Source: Polynucleobacter difficilis
GTDB lineage: Bacteria > Pseudomonadota > Gammaproteobacteria > Burkholderiales > Burkholderiaceae
Direction of reading: 5' to 3'
NCBI RefSeq assembly: GCF_003065365.1
Contig: NZ_CP023276.1
Coordinates: 682,001 to 746,000, forward strand
Length of the DNA stretch: 64,000 nucleotides
Shown here: positions 53,241 through 62,491 of the stretch, piece after piece
How positions within the stretch are numbered: position 1 is the stretch's first letter
Layout of the letters: each line of letters opens with the position of its first letter
The notes under the pieces: model-generated
The model's database searches: none
Told to the model about the DNA's origin: nothing
What the model saw: the letters and a program-made list of their open reading frames with translations, nothing else
Program-made: the position numbers and the translations under genes

Positions 53241-55292
53241 ATGGAACTGACCCTTACTATTCCCGTACTCTGCGCCATACCCCTTGCGCCATTAATCGGC
53301 AGCATGTTGGTGGGATTTTTTGGTACTGGCTTCTTAGGTAAGCAGCTTAGCCGCGGCGCCTGCCAAACCATTGCTATTTTGGGTGTGACGATTGCATTCG
53401 TTTTGTCTTGCAATGTGTTGATGCAAGTAATGGACGGTTTTTACTTCAATGGCTCGGTATATCGCTGGATGCAATTGGGCGAGTTTAGCTTTGATATTGG
53501 CTTCTTGATTGACCCCCTCAGTGCGGTGATGATGGTGGTGGTGACCTTTGTTTCGTTAATGGTGCACATTTACACTATTGGCTATATGGCAGAGGAGGAG
53601 GGCTACAACCGCTTCTTCTCCTATATCTCCTTGTTTACGTTTGCCATGCTCATGCTGGTTATGAGTAATAACTTGCTGCAGCTCTTCTTTGGCTGGGAGG
53701 CGGTAGGTGTTGTTTCTTATTTGCTGATTGGCTTTTACTACGAGCGCCAAACAGCCGTCTTTGCCAATATGAAGGCTTTCTTGGTCAACCGTGTGGGTGA
53801 CTTTGGATTCATTTTGGGCATTGGCTTGCTCTTGGCCGGTACTGGCTCCATGAACTACGATGCGATTTTTGCCCAAAATACGGTCCTCGCTGCGCAGACT
53901 CTGCCAGGTACCGATTGGAATCTGGTCACGGTTGCTTGCATTTGCCTCTTTATTGGCGCCATGGGTAAATCAGCCCAGTTTCCCTTGCACGTCTGGCTGC
54001 CGGATTCGATGGAAGGCCCAACCCCAATCTCTGCTTTGATTCATGCCGCAACCATGGTGACTGCCGGTATTTTTATGGTGAGCCGGATGTCGCCTCTGTT
54101 TGAGTTGTCGGATGTGGCGCTCAGCTTTATCTTGGTGATTGGCTCTATTACCGCTTTATTCATGGGCTTTCTGGGCATCGTGCAAACCGACATCAAGCGG
54201 GTGGTTGCGTATTCCACCTTGTCGCAGTTGGGTTTCATGACAATCGCTTTGGGTGTTTCTGCTTATCCGATTGCGATCTTCCATTTAATGACCCATGCCT
54301 TCTTTAAGGCGCTCTTGTTCTTAGGGGCGGGTAGTGTGATTTTGGGCATGCACCACGAACAAGACATGCGCAAAATGGGTGGGCTATGGAAGTACATGCC
54401 GGTAACCTGCTTAATGATGCTCTTGGGTAGCTTGGCCTTGATCGGTACGCCGTTCTTCTCAGGCTTTTATTCCAAAGATTCGATTATTGAAGCGGTTGCT
54501 GCGAGCACGATTCCAGGATCCGGTTTTGCTTTGTTTGCGGTGATGGCCAGCGTCTTTGTTACGGCCCTGTATTCCTTCCGTCTATATTTCTATGTCTTCC
54601 ATGGCAAAGAGCGCTTTGGCCATGACGACCATGGTCACCACGCACATGATGATCACGGCCATGACGATCATGCGCATCACGGTTTGGCACCAGGCCAAAA
54701 ACCACACGAATCGCCTTTAGTTGTGACGATTCCACTCATCCTCTTGGCAATCCCTTCGGTCATCATTGGTTTTTACACCATTGACCCCTTGCTCTTCGGT
54801 AGCTTCTTTGGCGATTCGATCTTTATTGATATTGCCAAGCATCCCGTCATGAAAGACTTGGCGCAGGCATTCCATGGGCCGGTTGCCATGGCGATGCATG
54901 CATTCAGTACACCGGTATTGTTGCTCGTGGTCTTGGGCGTGCTCACTGCTGCGATTGGCTATTTGTGGGTGCCTAGCTTGCCCGCTAAGGTATCGGAAGC
55001 CTTGGCTCCGATCAAGAAATTGCTTGATCACAAGTATTACCTCGATGAATTGAATCAAACTGTCTTTGCAAAAGGCATGCTGTGGTTTGGCGGAATTTTT
55101 TGGCACCGCGGCGACGAAAAGATCATTGATGGCTTCTTTGTTAATGGTAGCGCCCACATGGTCGGCCGTTTTTCAGGGATTGTGCGACGCCTGCAGTCGG
55201 GCTATCTCTACCACTATGCATTTGCCATGATCCTTGGCGTCATTGCGTTGTTGACCTGGGTCTTGTACACCTATATTTATATTGCCTATTAA
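53241..55292 (+). CDS. nuoL: NADH-quinone oxidoreductase subunit L
   Basis: Antiporter-like proton-pumping subunit at the far end of the membrane arm (683 residues, about 16 helices with a long C-terminal lateral helix). The conserved FFGWEAVGVVSYLLIGFYY (helix 5 Glu), VWLPDSMEGPTPISALIHA and YSTLSQLGF motifs are present. Between about residues 454 and 482 is a loop with over a dozen His and many Asp, unlike the rest. Confidence 0.96.
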   Translation: MELTLTIPVLCAIPLAPLIGSMLVGFFGTGFLGKQLSRGACQTIAILGVTIAFVLSCNVLMQVMDGFYFNGSVYRWMQLGEFSFDIGFLIDPLSAVMMVVVTFVSLMVHIYTIGYMAEEEGYNRFFSYISLFTFAMLMLVMSNNLLQLFFGWEAVGVVSYLLIGFYYERQTAVFANMKAFLVNRVGDFGFILGIGLLLAGTGSMNYDAIFAQNTVLAAQTLPGTDWNLVTVACICLFIGAMGKSAQFPLHVWLPDSMEGPTPISALIHAATMVTAGIFMVSRMSPLFELSDVALSFILVIGSITALFMGFLGIVQTDIKRVVAYSTLSQLGFMTIALGVSAYPIAIFHLMTHAFFKALLFLGAGSVILGMHHEQDMRKMGGLWKYMPVTCLMMLLGSLALIGTPFFSGFYSKDSIIEAVAASTIPGSGFALFAVMASVFVTALYSFRLYFYVFHGKERFGHDDHGHHAHDDHGHDDHAHHGLAPGQKPHESPLVVTIPLILLAIPSVIIGFYTIDPLLFGSFFGDSIFIDIAKHPVMKDLAQAFHGPVAMAMHAFSTPVLLLVVLGVLTAAIGYLWVPSLPAKVSEALAPIKKLLDHKYYLDELNQTVFAKGMLWFGGIFWHRGDEKIIDGFFVNGSAHMVGRFSGIVRRLQSGYLYHYAFAMILGVIALLTWVLYTYIYIAY

Positions 55293-55307
55293 GTTGAAGC
55301 TTTCGTC

Positions 55308-56774
55308 ATGATTCTTTCTTACGCCATCTGGATCCCGATCGTTTTTGGTCTGATCATCTTGATCTACGGATCGGAGCGCCCATCATCTGGAGTGCGCTAC
55401 TTGGCTCTGTTTGGAGCAGTGCTGGGTTTCATTGCAACCCTGCCTTTGGTCTTGCGGTTTGATGAAACAACAGCAGGGATGCAGTTTGTCGAGAAGTTCA
55501 GCTGGATTGAGCGCTATGACATTAACTACCATCTGGGCGTCGACGGAATTTCAGTTTGGTTTGTTGTTTTGACGGCGTTTATTAATATCTTTGTGGTTGT
55601 TGCTGCATGGGAAGTCATCACTGAAAAAGTTTCGCAGTACTTAGCATCCTTCATGATTTTGTCGGGCTTGATGATTGGCGTGTTCTCTGCTCTGGATGGC
55701 ATGCTGTTCTATGTATTCTTTGAGGCGACCTTAATACCGATGTACATCATCATCGGCGTATGGGGTGGTAAGAACCGCATTTATGCCGCGTTTAAGTTCT
55801 TCCTCTATACCTTGCTGGGCTCGCTGCTAACCTTGATCGCGATGCTCTACCTGTATAACGCAACCAATACCTTTGATATCCAGACCTGGCATCACGCGCC
55901 TCTGGATATTGTTGAGCAAATTCTCATTTTCTTTGCATTCTTTATGGCTTTTGCAGTCAAAGTGCCAATGTGGCCTTTGCATACCTGGTTGCCCGATGTG
56001 CACGTTGAAGCGCCGACCGGCGGATCAGTTGTGTTGGCGGCCATTATGCTCAAGCTCGGCGCGTACGGTTTCTTGCGTTTCTCCTTGCCGATTGCGCCGG
56101 ACGCCAGCATGTACCTCGGCCCCTTTGTGATTTTCCTGTCACTGGTTGCCGTGATCTATGTTGGTCTGGTTGCCCTGGTTCAAAAGGACATGAAAAAACT
56201 GGTGGCGTATTCATCTGTGGCGCACATGGGCTTTGTGACCTTAGGCTTTTTCCTCTTTAGTCCGCTTGGCATTGAGGGCGGGATTATTCAGATGATTTCC
56301 CACGGCTTTATTTCGGGCGCGATGTTTTTGGCGATTGGGGTTCTCTACGATCGCATGCATACCCGCCAAATTGCGGATTTCGGTGGGGTGATCCACCGCA
56401 TGCCGAAATTCTCTGTTTTCATGGTCTTTATGGCAATGGCCAACTGCGGTTTACCAGCAACCTCCGGCTTCGTTGGGGAGTTCATGGTGATTCTTGCGGC
56501 GGTCGATTATGACTTCTGGATTGGTTTGCTGGCAGCTACTGCGCTATTACTTGGCGCGGCCTATTCTTTGTGGATGGTAAAGCGCGTGTTGTTTGGAGCG
56601 ATTGCTAATAAAGAAGTCGATGCCTTAACCGACATCAATGGCCGTGAGTTTTTGATGATGGCAGTGCTCTCCATTTGTGTGCTGTGGATGGGTATTTATC
56701 CAAAACCATTTACCGACATCATTCACCCAGCGGTCATGCATTTGCTGGAACACGTTGCGATTAGCAAACTGTAA
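55308..56774 (+). CDS. nuoM: NADH-quinone oxidoreductase subunit M
   Basis: Antiporter-like membrane subunit (488 residues, about 14 helices). Motifs: FFEATLIPMYIIIG (key Glu), KVPMWPLHTWLPDVHVEAP and LVAYSSVAHMGFVTLG. Follows nuoL by 15 bases. Confidence 0.97.
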   Translation: MILSYAIWIPIVFGLIILIYGSERPSSGVRYLALFGAVLGFIATLPLVLRFDETTAGMQFVEKFSWIERYDINYHLGVDGISVWFVVLTAFINIFVVVAAWEVITEKVSQYLASFMILSGLMIGVFSALDGMLFYVFFEATLIPMYIIIGVWGGKNRIYAAFKFFLYTLLGSLLTLIAMLYLYNATNTFDIQTWHHAPLDIVEQILIFFAFFMAFAVKVPMWPLHTWLPDVHVEAPTGGSVVLAAIMLKLGAYGFLRFSLPIAPDASMYLGPFVIFLSLVAVIYVGLVALVQKDMKKLVAYSSVAHMGFVTLGFFLFSPLGIEGGIIQMISHGFISGAMFLAIGVLYDRMHTRQIADFGGVIHRMPKFSVFMVFMAMANCGLPATSGFVGEFMVILAAVDYDFWIGLLAATALLLGAAYSLWMVKRVLFGAIANKEVDALTDINGREFLMMAVLSICVLWMGIYPKPFTDIIHPAVMHLLEHVAISKL

Positions 56775-56789
56775 AGCCGAGATAAGAAT

Positions 56790-58289
56790 ATGGAAATCCT
56801 TGACCTCATTGTTCTTTTGCCCGAGTTGGTAATCCTGCTTGCAGCCTGCTCATTGCTTGTCTTGAGTGCATTTGTAAAAGAAACGCCCCTAGCGGCCGAT
56901 GGTATGGTGCGCGAGGTATTCGATACGCCGCGCGGCGCCAACTTTGTTTACAACGGAGCGCTGCTACTTTTGCTGGTGATCGGAACGGTATTCGCTTTGC
57001 GTATTCCGGATTTGCCAACCTATGCCATGACAGGCTTGTTCCAGGCAGATCCCTTAGCAAACCTATTGAAGTCCGCTTCGTGTTTTGCACTACTGATTAG
57101 TTTGATCTATTCCCGCCAATACCTAGTCGACCGCGGCATGTTTAGGCCCGACTTCATTGTCTTGGCCTTATTTGCATTGTTAGGGCAGTGCGTCCTTATC
57201 TCGGGCGCAAACTTGCTCACCCTTTATCTTGGCTTGGAGCTAATGGCTCTCTCAACCTATGGATTGGTGGCGATGCGGCAGGATCATGCCCAGAGCACAG
57301 AAGCCGCCATGAAGTACTTTATTCTGGGCGCCTTGGCATCTGGCTTTTTGCTCTACGGTATGTCGATGCTCTATGGCGTTACGGGATCACTGGATCTGAT
57401 TGAGATTTTTAAGGCCGTAGCAGACCCTCGGATTAATCATTTGATCATGGCCTTTGGCCTGGTTTTCATTATGGCTGGCCTCGCCTTCAAATTGGGCGTC
57501 GTGCCGTTTCATATGTGGGTACCGGATGTCTATCAAGGCGCCCCCACTGCGGTTACCTTATTGATTGCAGCTGCGCCGAAGTTAGCTGCGTTTGCTTTGC
57601 TCTTTCGCTTACTGGTGAATACCTTATTGCCGCTATTTAGCGACTGGCAGCCGATGCTGATCATGCTGGCAGTATTGTCAATGGTGATTGGTAACGTGAC
57701 CGCCATTGCGCAAACCAATATCAAGCGCATGCTGGCGTATTCGGCGATCGCTCAAATGGGATTTGTGTTGCTTGGTATGCTGTCGGTTTTCGATGACCAT
57801 GCTTATAGTGCAGCACTGTTTTATGCAGTAACGTATACCTTGACTACCTTGGCTAGCTTTGGTTTTTTAATGCTTCTGTCGAAAAAGGGTTACGACTGCG
57901 AGACCCTTGATAGCTTAAAGGGCTTAAATAAAAAACACCCGTGGTTTGCATTTATGGGCCTGGTGATGATGTTCTCTTTAGCGGGTATTCCGCCGACGGT
58001 TGGCTTTGCCGCTAAATTATCGGTGCTTGAGGCTTTGGTGGATGCAGAGTACACCTTACTAGCCATCATTGCTGTGATGGCATCCTTGGTTGGCGCTTTT
58101 TATTACTTGCGGGTGGTGAAGGTGATGTATTTTGATGCGCCACTGCGCGAACATGAGATTACCGGATCTAGTATCTCGCGCGGCATATTGGGCATCAATA
58201 GTATTGCCATCTTGGTCTTGGGTATCTTTCCAGGGGCCTTAATGGCCTTGTGTTTGGATGTGATGCGAAACACCTTGCTCGGCGGCTAA
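56790..58289 (+). CDS. nuoN: NADH-quinone oxidoreductase subunit N
   Basis: Third antiporter-like subunit (499 residues, about 14 helices) and last of the operon. LYLGLELMALSTYGLVAM carries the conserved Glu; KLGVVPFHMWVPDVYQGAP and LAYSAIAQMGFVLLG follow. A strong terminator lies eight bases after the stop. Confidence 0.97.
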   Translation: MEILDLIVLLPELVILLAACSLLVLSAFVKETPLAADGMVREVFDTPRGANFVYNGALLLLLVIGTVFALRIPDLPTYAMTGLFQADPLANLLKSASCFALLISLIYSRQYLVDRGMFRPDFIVLALFALLGQCVLISGANLLTLYLGLELMALSTYGLVAMRQDHAQSTEAAMKYFILGALASGFLLYGMSMLYGVTGSLDLIEIFKAVADPRINHLIMAFGLVFIMAGLAFKLGVVPFHMWVPDVYQGAPTAVTLLIAAAPKLAAFALLFRLLVNTLLPLFSDWQPMLIMLAVLSMVIGNVTAIAQTNIKRMLAYSAIAQMGFVLLGMLSVFDDHAYSAALFYAVTYTLTTLASFGFLMLLSKKGYDCETLDSLKGLNKKHPWFAFMGLVMMFSLAGIPPTVGFAAKLSVLEALVDAEYTLLAIIAVMASLVGAFYYLRVVKVMYFDAPLREHEITGSSISRGILGINSIAILVLGIFPGALMALCLDVMRNTLLGG

Positions 58290-58296
58290 CACCACT

Positions 58297-58323
58297 AACC
58301 CAGCTCATGAGCTGGGTTTTTTT
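58297..58323 (+). terminator. Terminator of the nuo operon
   Basis: A perfect 22-base palindrome (AACCCAGCTCA/TGAGCTGGGTT, 58297-58318) runs into a T-tract. It ends the nuo transcript 14 bases before the Nudix gene, which therefore needs read-through or its own promoter. Confidence 0.9.
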
Positions 58324-58336
58324 ATGGATATCTTCA

Positions 58337-58942
58337 ATGACTGAAAAATCCCTACATGATTTACCGCAAGGCGATACGCATCTTAAAGAAGAATGCCTTG
58401 ATAGCTGTGATCTGTACGGCGGTATATTTTTAAATATGAAGCGGGATACCGTCCGAATGCCCGATGGCGGTGAAGCGGTTCGGGAGTACCTGACTCATCC
58501 CGGTGCGGTAGCGATCGTTGCGTTACTAGACGATGGACGTATTTTGCTCGAGCGCCAGTACCGCTATCCTGTGGCTCGGGTGTGCATGGAAATTCCGGCG
58601 GGCAAGCTGGATTTAGGCGAGGACCCCCTCATTTGCGCGCAGCGTGAACTGCAAGAAGAGACCGGGTATACCGCCGCAAAATGGAGTTACATTCGGCGCA
58701 TTCATCCAGTGATTTCCTATTCGACCGAATTTATTGATATTTACTTAGCCGAGGGCCTAAGCAAAGGCCAGCGTCAGCTTGACGACGAAGAATTTCTGGA
58801 TGTATTTGCCGCTTCTTTAGATGAATTGCTGACCTGGGTAGAAGAGGGCGCTATTACCGACGTCAAGACCACGATTTCAGCCTATTGGTTAGATCGCTAC
58901 CGCCAGGGCTTAGTACAGCCACAAGCGATCGTCATCGATTAA
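58337..58942 (+). CDS. Nudix hydrolase, ADP-ribose pyrophosphatase type
   Basis: A 201-residue Nudix protein. The Nudix box is complete: G-x5-E-x7-REU-x-EE-x-GU, here GKLDLGEDPLICAQ followed by RELQEETGY. RYPVARVCMEIPAGK just before it is typical of the ADP-ribose group (NudF-like). It probably hydrolyses ADP-ribose or related nucleotide sugars. ATG 58337 is the only good start; the frame runs upstream through the terminator and nuoN. No close ribosome site is seen. It sits between nuoN and DUF1178, as in related genomes. Confidence 0.85.
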   Translation: MTEKSLHDLPQGDTHLKEECLDSCDLYGGIFLNMKRDTVRMPDGGEAVREYLTHPGAVAIVALLDDGRILLERQYRYPVARVCMEIPAGKLDLGEDPLICAQRELQEETGYTAAKWSYIRRIHPVISYSTEFIDIYLAEGLSKGQRQLDDEEFLDVFAASLDELLTWVEEGAITDVKTTISAYWLDRYRQGLVQPQAIVID

Positions 58943-59000
58943 AAAACACCATTAAAATAGGTTGTATTGAATTTAGCAGTTTTGCCCCCATCTATTGACC

Positions 59001-59522
59001 ATGAAAGTCTATAACCTATCCTGTTCCTTTGATCACCGCTTTGAGGGGTGGTTTGCTTCGGAAGAAGATTGCCTTACCCAGCAGGCTAGCGGCATGCTTG
59101 CGTGCCCCTTATGCAATAGCACCGAGATTACGCGGATGCCATCGGCACCCCACATTGCCAAGTCGCACGCCAAAGAGAATCAAGTGCAAGGTAGTGAGGC
59201 TTCCAGCGCACTTGCCAAGGTAAGCCCTGCAGAAAATCAGCCAAACCAGAATGAGGTTGCCGCAGTGACGCGCGCCGACCATAGCCAGTTAGAGGCGCAG
59301 GTACAGGCTGCTTTTTTAAAGGGAATGCATGAGCTAATGAGTCGTTCTGAGGACGTGGGCTCTGAATTTGCAGAGGAGGCTCGCAAGATTCATTACAAAG
59401 AGTCGCCCGAGCGCAGTATTCGGGGGCACACTACTGCAGATGAGGCAGAGTCACTTCGTGAGGAAGGAATTGAAATCCTGGCTTTACCCGCGCTGCCGCT
59501 TCTAAAAAACACCCTGCAGTAA
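59001..59522 (+). CDS. DUF1178-domain protein
   Basis: A 173-residue protein whose first 55 residues are the DUF1178 core: KVYNLSCSFDHRFEGWFAS, and a zinc-ribbon-like pair, CPLCNS, near residue 34. The Cys in NLSCS may be one of the other ligands. A Gln/Ala-rich linker leads to a helical C-terminal region (HELMSRSEDVGSEFAEEARK). ATG 59001 is preferred over a TTG at 58995. Function is unknown. Confidence 0.82.
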   Translation: MKVYNLSCSFDHRFEGWFASEEDCLTQQASGMLACPLCNSTEITRMPSAPHIAKSHAKENQVQGSEASSALAKVSPAENQPNQNEVAAVTRADHSQLEAQVQAAFLKGMHELMSRSEDVGSEFAEEARKIHYKESPERSIRGHTTADEAESLREEGIEILALPALPLLKNTLQ

Positions 59523-59583
59523 ATACTGCACCCTGAGTGCCTCACCAAGTTCCTTACTAAGGCACTCACTAGAGCGTACTAAA

Positions 59584-59618
59584 GAAAATAGCAACCCGAA
59601 GGTTGCTATTTTTATTTC
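59584..59618. terminator. Bidirectional terminator between DUF1178 and mmsA
   Basis: AAATAGCAACC (59586-59596), loop CGAA, GGTTGCTATTT (59601-59611), with an A-run before and TTTATTT after. The symmetry suits both converging genes. Confidence 0.88.
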
Positions 59619-59654
59619 AAGGCTGCCTAAACTTTGGCAGTACTTTGCTTTGGA

Positions 59655-61181
59655 TTACTTGGACGTGGGCATCACAAACTCTGCACCCTTGGCAATGCTT
59701 TCGGGCCAGCGCTGCATCACGCTCTTTTGCTTGGTATAGAAACGCACACCTTCTTTGCCATAGGCATTCATGTCGCCGAAGAGCGAGCGCTTCCAGCCGC
59801 CAAAGCCATGCCAAGCCATCGGCACCGGAATTGGTACGTTAATGCCCACCATGCCGACTTGAACGCGGCGCGCAAACTCACGGGCAATATTGCCATCGCT
59901 GGTAAAGCAGGCAACACCGTTACCAAACTCATGAGCATTGACTAAGTCCAGCGCCTCGGCAAAGTTGGCAACACGCACGCAGGAGAGTACGGGCCCAAAA
60001 ATCTCTTCCAGGTAAATTTGCATGTCAGGGGTAACACCATCAAACAGCGTGCCACCCAGCCAAAATCCCTTCTCTGATCCGGGAACGGAAAAATTGCGTC
60101 CGTCGACTAAGAGCTTGGCGCCGGCTGCTACGCCTTTATCAATGTAGCCAGTAATGCGATCGAGCGCAGCACGGGTCACAATCGGACCCATTTCTGCATC
60201 GAGCTGCATACCATTTTTAATCTTCAAGGTACGGGCACGCTCAATCAGTTTAGGCATGATCTTTTCGGCAGCATCGCCTACTAAAACAGCCACTGAGATT
60301 GCCATGCAGCGCTCACCCGCAGAGCCATAGGCTGCGCCAACGAGGGCATCAACCGCTTTATCAATGTCGGCATCGGGCATGACTACCATGTGATTCTTAG
60401 CGCCGCCGAGGGCTTGAACGCGCTTACCAAAGTGGGCGCCGCGCTCGTAGATGTAGTTAGCAATCGGGGTTGACCCAACAAAACTAATCGCTTTGACGTC
60501 TGGATTTTCAATTAAGGCATCTACCGCTTCTTTATCACCCTGAACGACGTTAAAAACGCCTTTGGGTAAGCCTGCCTCAGTCAGTAATTTAGCCATCAAG
60601 AGCGAGGCCGATGGATCAGTTGGGCTGGGTTTCAAAATGAAGGTATTGCCGCACGCAATGGCGACTGGGAACATCCACATCGGCACCATCACTGGGAAGT
60701 TAAACGGCGTAATGCCAGCAACCACACCCAAGGGCTGTCGCATGATCCAGTTATCAATGTCGGTCGAGACCTGCTCGCTGTAGTCGCCCTTGAGTAGTTC
60801 CGGAATGCCAGTCGCAAATTCGACAATCTCAATGCCGCGGGTCACTTCACCTTGGGCGTCCGTAAATACTTTGCCGTGTTCAGCGGTAATGATGGCAGCC
60901 AATTCATCGCGGTGGCGGTTCAGCAGCTCTAAATACTTAAAGAGGATGCGCGCACGGCGTAGAGGCGGGGTGTCAGCCCAGGCCGGAAAGGCAGCTTTGG
61001 CAGAGGCAACCGCCTCATTGACATCGCTCGTGCTAGCGAGCGCAACACGACGAGCAACTTGGCCGCTGGCGGGGTTGTAAACGTCGCCAAAGCGCGTATT
61101 GCCGGGAAGGTGCAGGGCGCCGCCGATAAAGTGGGCAATATCGTCTTTGGAATCAAATGGAGGGGTTTTATTGCTGGTCAT
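59655..61181 (-). CDS. mmsA: CoA-acylating methylmalonate-semialdehyde dehydrogenase
   Basis: Oxidises methylmalonate semialdehyde (and malonate semialdehyde) to propionyl-CoA or acetyl-CoA in valine and thymine breakdown. It has 508 residues with the aldehyde dehydrogenase fold. FILKPSPTDP holds the coenzyme-binding Lys, and catalytic Cys292 lies in GERCMAISVAVL, a sequence typical of the MmsA group. The usual general-base Glu in the second ALDH motif is replaced, as is normal for CoA-dependent members. mmsB is not adjacent. It converges on DUF1178. Confidence 0.92.
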   Translation of the reverse strand: MTSNKTPPFDSKDDIAHFIGGALHLPGNTRFGDVYNPASGQVARRVALASTSDVNEAVASAKAAFPAWADTPPLRRARILFKYLELLNRHRDELAAIITAEHGKVFTDAQGEVTRGIEIVEFATGIPELLKGDYSEQVSTDIDNWIMRQPLGVVAGITPFNFPVMVPMWMFPVAIACGNTFILKPSPTDPSASLLMAKLLTEAGLPKGVFNVVQGDKEAVDALIENPDVKAISFVGSTPIANYIYERGAHFGKRVQALGGAKNHMVVMPDADIDKAVDALVGAAYGSAGERCMAISVAVLVGDAAEKIMPKLIERARTLKIKNGMQLDAEMGPIVTRAALDRITGYIDKGVAAGAKLLVDGRNFSVPGSEKGFWLGGTLFDGVTPDMQIYLEEIFGPVLSCVRVANFAEALDLVNAHEFGNGVACFTSDGNIAREFARRVQVGMVGINVPIPVPMAWHGFGGWKRSLFGDMNAYGKEGVRFYTKQKSVMQRWPESIAKGAEFVMPTSK

Positions 61182-61369
61182 AGGGCTTTCTGCTGTTGGA
61201 CTGGAATAAATGGGGTTGGGTGCTTTATTTCGGGGAAATGCCTTGGTTTACGCGGTAAATCGGGTGTTTAGTCCCGCGCTGCACTGAATTCATCCTGAAT
61301 CCCATTATTCTATCGCTATAGTCCGTTTTTGGCTGTATTCCTCACTATTTGCTACTTAAAGGTTTTTCC

Positions 61370-62491
61370 ATGAGTCTGCTCTTTTCCCCCTATACCATGC
61401 CATCCCCAAAGGGTGATTTGACCCTAGCAAACCGCATTGTGGTCGCGCCAATGTGCCAGTACTCTGCGGTGGACGGCTTGGCCATGGATTGGCACCTGAT
61501 GCATTGGGGCAATCTATTCAATAGCGGTGCGGGATTATTCATCATTGAGGCGACTGCCGTAACCGCCCAAGGACGAATTACCCCAGCTTGCTTGGGTTTA
61601 TGGGATGACGCGACGGAGGCGGCCTTAAAAGACAAGTTAAACCGAGCACGTGCTTTGGCGCCAGCCTTGCCCGTTTTTATTCAGCTCTCGCACGCCGGCC
61701 GCAAGGCATCGAGCTCAACCCCATGGCAGGGTGGCCAGTTGCTGGCAGAAGATCAGGGTGGCTGGGTCATCTGCGGCCCATCGGAGATTCCACAGTTACC
61801 GAATGAGCGGACCCCTCATTCCATGAATGCCGCTGAGCTCCAAGAGATGATCGATGCATTTGTGACCGCAGCCAAACGCGCTGATCGCATTGGGATCGAT
61901 GGGGTGGAGTTGCACTGTGCACACGGGTATTTGCTGCACCAATTTTTATCGCCAATTGCAAACCAACGTAGCGATGCTTATGGCGGATCTTTTGAGAATC
62001 GCATTCGTTTTCCGTTGCAATTATTTGCGGCCGTCCGTAAGGCGTATTCGGGAGTGTTGGGACTGCGTCTTTCGGCTTCAGATTGGATTGATGGCGGCTG
62101 GACTATCGAAGAGTCAACGGAATTTACTGCTCGTTTAAAGGCGGCTGGCGCCAACTTTATTCATGTCTCATCGGGCGGGATTTCGCGGCAGCAACAAATT
62201 GCCATTGGACCGGACTACCAAGTGCCTTTTGCGAGAGCAATCAAAGCGCATGCAGGTTTGCCAACGATCGCTGTGGGACTCATTACCAGCCCACAGCAAG
62301 CAGAAGCCATTTTGGAGCGGGGCGATGCGGATCTGATTGCTTTAGCTAGGGCTTTTTTATATAAACCCCGCTGGGCCTGGGAAGCAGCAGCAGTCCTTAA
62401 AGGCGAAGTGCATGCCAGCGAGCAGTATTGGCGGTGTTTACCTGCTGAAGCGCAGGCCGTCTTTGGTGCCGTGCGGATTGGCCAGCGTTAG
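61370..62491 (+). CDS. NADH:flavin oxidoreductase, Old Yellow Enzyme family (YqjM-like)
   Basis: A 373-residue FMN-dependent TIM-barrel reductase of activated alkenes. Cys29 in APMCQYSAVDG marks the YqjM class. The substrate histidine pair is His182 and His185 (LHCAHGYLLHQFLSP), and RSDAYGGSFENRIRF is the signature. ATG 61370 has AAAGG seven bases ahead. It may detoxify unsaturated carbonyls. It shares its TTAG stop region with the amidase gene. Confidence 0.9.
   Translation: MSLLFSPYTMPSPKGDLTLANRIVVAPMCQYSAVDGLAMDWHLMHWGNLFNSGAGLFIIEATAVTAQGRITPACLGLWDDATEAALKDKLNRARALAPALPVFIQLSHAGRKASSSTPWQGGQLLAEDQGGWVICGPSEIPQLPNERTPHSMNAAELQEMIDAFVTAAKRADRIGIDGVELHCAHGYLLHQFLSPIANQRSDAYGGSFENRIRFPLQLFAAVRKAYSGVLGLRLSASDWIDGGWTIEESTEFTARLKAAGANFIHVSSGGISRQQQIAIGPDYQVPFARAIKAHAGLPTIAVGLITSPQQAEAILERGDADLIALARAFLYKPRWAWEAAAVLKGEVHASEQYWRCLPAEAQAVFGAVRIGQR

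Noticed and set aside
54717..55157. Minus-strand 146-codon frame inside nuoL
   Set aside because: Complement of a conserved membrane subunit with no independent signals.
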